From a virus: a stretch of 35,368 nt of DNA. A model generated the notes under the pieces. It did no database searches. It was not told where the DNA came from and was given only the letters and a program-made list of their open reading frames with translations. The DNA lies in IMG/VR virus record IMGVR_UViG_3300009503_000062, positions 1 through 35,368 of that record. One strand, given 5' to 3'. The translations under genes were made by a program, and so were the position numbers. Positions 34,085 to 35,368 of the stretch are shown here, one piece after another. Position 1 is the first letter of the stretch; each line of letters begins with the position of its first letter.

Positions 34085-34780
34085 TTAATAATTTGCTCCT
34101 TTTATTGCTACACCAGACACAGCTGGATTTGCATTACTATTAGGTTCACCAAATTCATTTTTAGTTTGTTTATTTGAAATATCCTCTGCATTTGGTTGAA
34201 TTAAACTTTCATTTTCTACTTTTTTTGTAACAACTCCTGCTGATTTAACATTTGTTGCATTTTGCATAGGAGCCATAGCAGAAAATCCTGTTCTTTCAGC
34301 CCAATAATCTTTTCCATAATTTATTGTAAGTTCTTCACCGATATTAATAATTCTTGAAGCTATAAAATACATTTGTTTATTTTTAGGATTATAGGCGAAT
34401 GTTATATTTGGATTATAACTATGAGAATATAAAGATCCATATCCTAAAACAACGCCATAAATGCCCTTTTCTTTGTCTATTTCAAATATTATATCATTTA
34501 ATTTTGAAATAGTTTTCGCTTCTTCTCCAACAAAAATAATGGGGCATATTTCTACAATTTCTCCTTTTGCAAATTGAGTTTTAGCTAAAACTGTATATGC
34601 GCCATTAGCTTTCTTAGAGTATTCAACTCTATTAATATTAAATATTTCTTTTCTTAATTTTAAAATTCCCCCTTTATCTGCTATATGTGAAGGCTTTTTT
34701 TCAATTGGATTATTTTCCTCAAATGGATTATAAAAGTCTTCATTTAAATATTCATCTAAAGATTTAATTCTGTGTTTCAT
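34085..34780 (-). CDS. SET-domain protein (putative lysine methyltransferase)
   Basis: This is a 231-aa protein. Residues about 50-160 form a SET domain: RVEYSKKANGAYTVLAKTQFAKGEIVEICP at the start, then YGSLYSHSYNPNITFAYN (114-131, in place of the usual N-H-S) and IINIGEELTINYGKDYW (144-160, the GEEL...YG signature). SET enzymes methylate protein lysines using SAM. The N-H of the NHS motif is S-H here, so activity is uncertain. The N-terminus SLDEYLNE ends in an L-x-E resembling T4 capsid-targeting sequences, and residues 170-231 are a low-complexity Asn/Ala-rich tail. It overlaps the upstream gene by 17 nt. Confidence 0.75.
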   Translation of the reverse strand: MKHRIKSLDEYLNEDFYNPFEENNPIEKKPSHIADKGGILKLRKEIFNINRVEYSKKANGAYTVLAKTQFAKGEIVEICPIIFVGEEAKTISKLNDIIFEIDKEKGIYGVVLGYGSLYSHSYNPNITFAYNPKNKQMYFIASRIINIGEELTINYGKDYWAERTGFSAMAPMQNATNVKSAGVVTKKVENESLIQPNAEDISNKQTKNEFGEPNSNANPAVSGVAIKGANY

Positions 34781-35357
34781 TGTTTTGAATATAATTTTTA
34801 AAAGATTCGAAAGTATATTTAGGCAATTTTATCACTTTTCCCCTTAAGGCTTCATATATTTTCTTAAATTCATTTAAACTCATTGTTCCAGTTGAAATTC
34901 TCTTTATCTGATTAATATATTGTTTAATATTATCTGGATGCAATAAAACTGATGCAAATTTTGTACAATATTCATCTAAATCATTTGCGTATCTATTATA
35001 ATCATATTCATCAATTTTCATTGATTCAAAATATTTTTTTACTGAATGTACAACAGACCTAAAATATTTTTTCCCTAAAAAATATTTTTCAAAATAATCT
35101 GCTGCTTCATACATAAAATCTAAATTACGTTGTATTTTTTCTATATCTTCTTGAGAATATGTTTGAGTTAAATCACTTATATCAATTTTGTTTAATTTAT
35201 TAAATAAAACATTAACATCATCTAATGCTCTATTTGCGTATGTATCAACATTTTCTTCTTCAATAGATCCGCTTTCAAATTTATTAAATAGATCATCAAT
35301 GCTATGATATAAAAATTTTGCCTGTTTATAGTATTCTTTAATAACTTTTATATTCAT
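34764..35357 (-). CDS. helical protein of unknown function
   Basis: This 197-aa, mostly helical protein has many Tyr, Lys and Asp residues and no recognised domain. No signal peptide or membrane segment. Its last 17 nt overlap the SET gene start in another frame, so the two are probably translationally coupled. The start codon at 35357 is only 11 nt from the window edge, so an upstream neighbour or promoter cannot be seen. It may be a partner or substrate of the SET protein, but there is no direct evidence. Confidence 0.5.
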   Translation of the reverse strand: MNIKVIKEYYKQAKFLYHSIDDLFNKFESGSIEEENVDTYANRALDDVNVLFNKLNKIDISDLTQTYSQEDIEKIQRNLDFMYEAADYFEKYFLGKKYFRSVVHSVKKYFESMKIDEYDYNRYANDLDEYCTKFASVLLHPDNIKQYINQIKRISTGTMSLNEFKKIYEALRGKVIKLPKYTFESFKNYIQNNETQN

Positions 35358-35368
35358 TTTTTTGTATA

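Overview
The window looks like part of the virion-structure region of a large, strongly AT-rich, contractile-tailed (T4-like, myovirus) bacteriophage. The host is probably in the Bacteroidota. The phage assignment rests on a gp25-like lysozyme-fold wedge protein, a gp6/baseplate-J-like wedge protein and a gp19-like tail tube protein, set among very long structural genes. The host assignment is inference. It rests on two BACON-type domains, the lack of Shine-Dalgarno sequences (starts are preceded by A/T-rich leaders such as AAATAT-ATG), and one upstream site resembling the Bacteroides-type TTTG / TAnnTTTG promoter. All genes read cleanly in the standard code. I saw no tRNA, rRNA or CRISPR array.

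Layout. (1) 1-1584, plus strand: an accessory block with a small HTH protein overlapping an HNH/NUMOD3 homing-type endonuclease, which in turn overlaps a short SAM-binding methyltransferase-like gene of visibly higher GC. (2) 1585-1773: a small GC-rich structured spacer between convergent units. (3) 12480 down to 1774, minus strand: S1-domain protein, amidoligase-like/beta-helix protein, probable virion protein, HExxE-motif protein, then the wedge cluster gp25-like, gp6-like, a small protein, a 1206-aa gp7-position protein and a 132-aa protein. (4) 12622-32987, plus strand, divergent: a long run of tail fibre/adhesin and baseplate genes (LRR-repeat adhesin, collagen-like fibre, BACON protein, 762-aa and 1560-aa proteins, a paralogous pair with collagen-like N-termini, a membrane-anchored coiled-coil protein, a 593-aa protein), ending in the tail tube gene. 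A TnpB-like nuclease module interrupts this run just before the tube gene. (5) 35357 down to 32992, minus strand: helical unknown, SET-domain protein, cupin, RuvC-like resolvase, converging on the tube gene.

How it fits together: the minus wedge cluster and the plus fibre/adhesin run supply baseplate, fibres and tube. Candidate late promoters of the form AAGATATATAAATA (containing the T4 late core TATAAATA) precede several units, and two good hairpin-plus-U-tract terminators delimit minus-strand units. The most unusual points are two separate 'small HTH + nuclease' modules placed in or beside structural genes (one with its HTH broken by frameshifts), an LRR adhesin with 10 exactly spaced 138-bp repeats, phage-encoded S1 and SET proteins, and N-termini resembling T4 capsid-targeting sequences.
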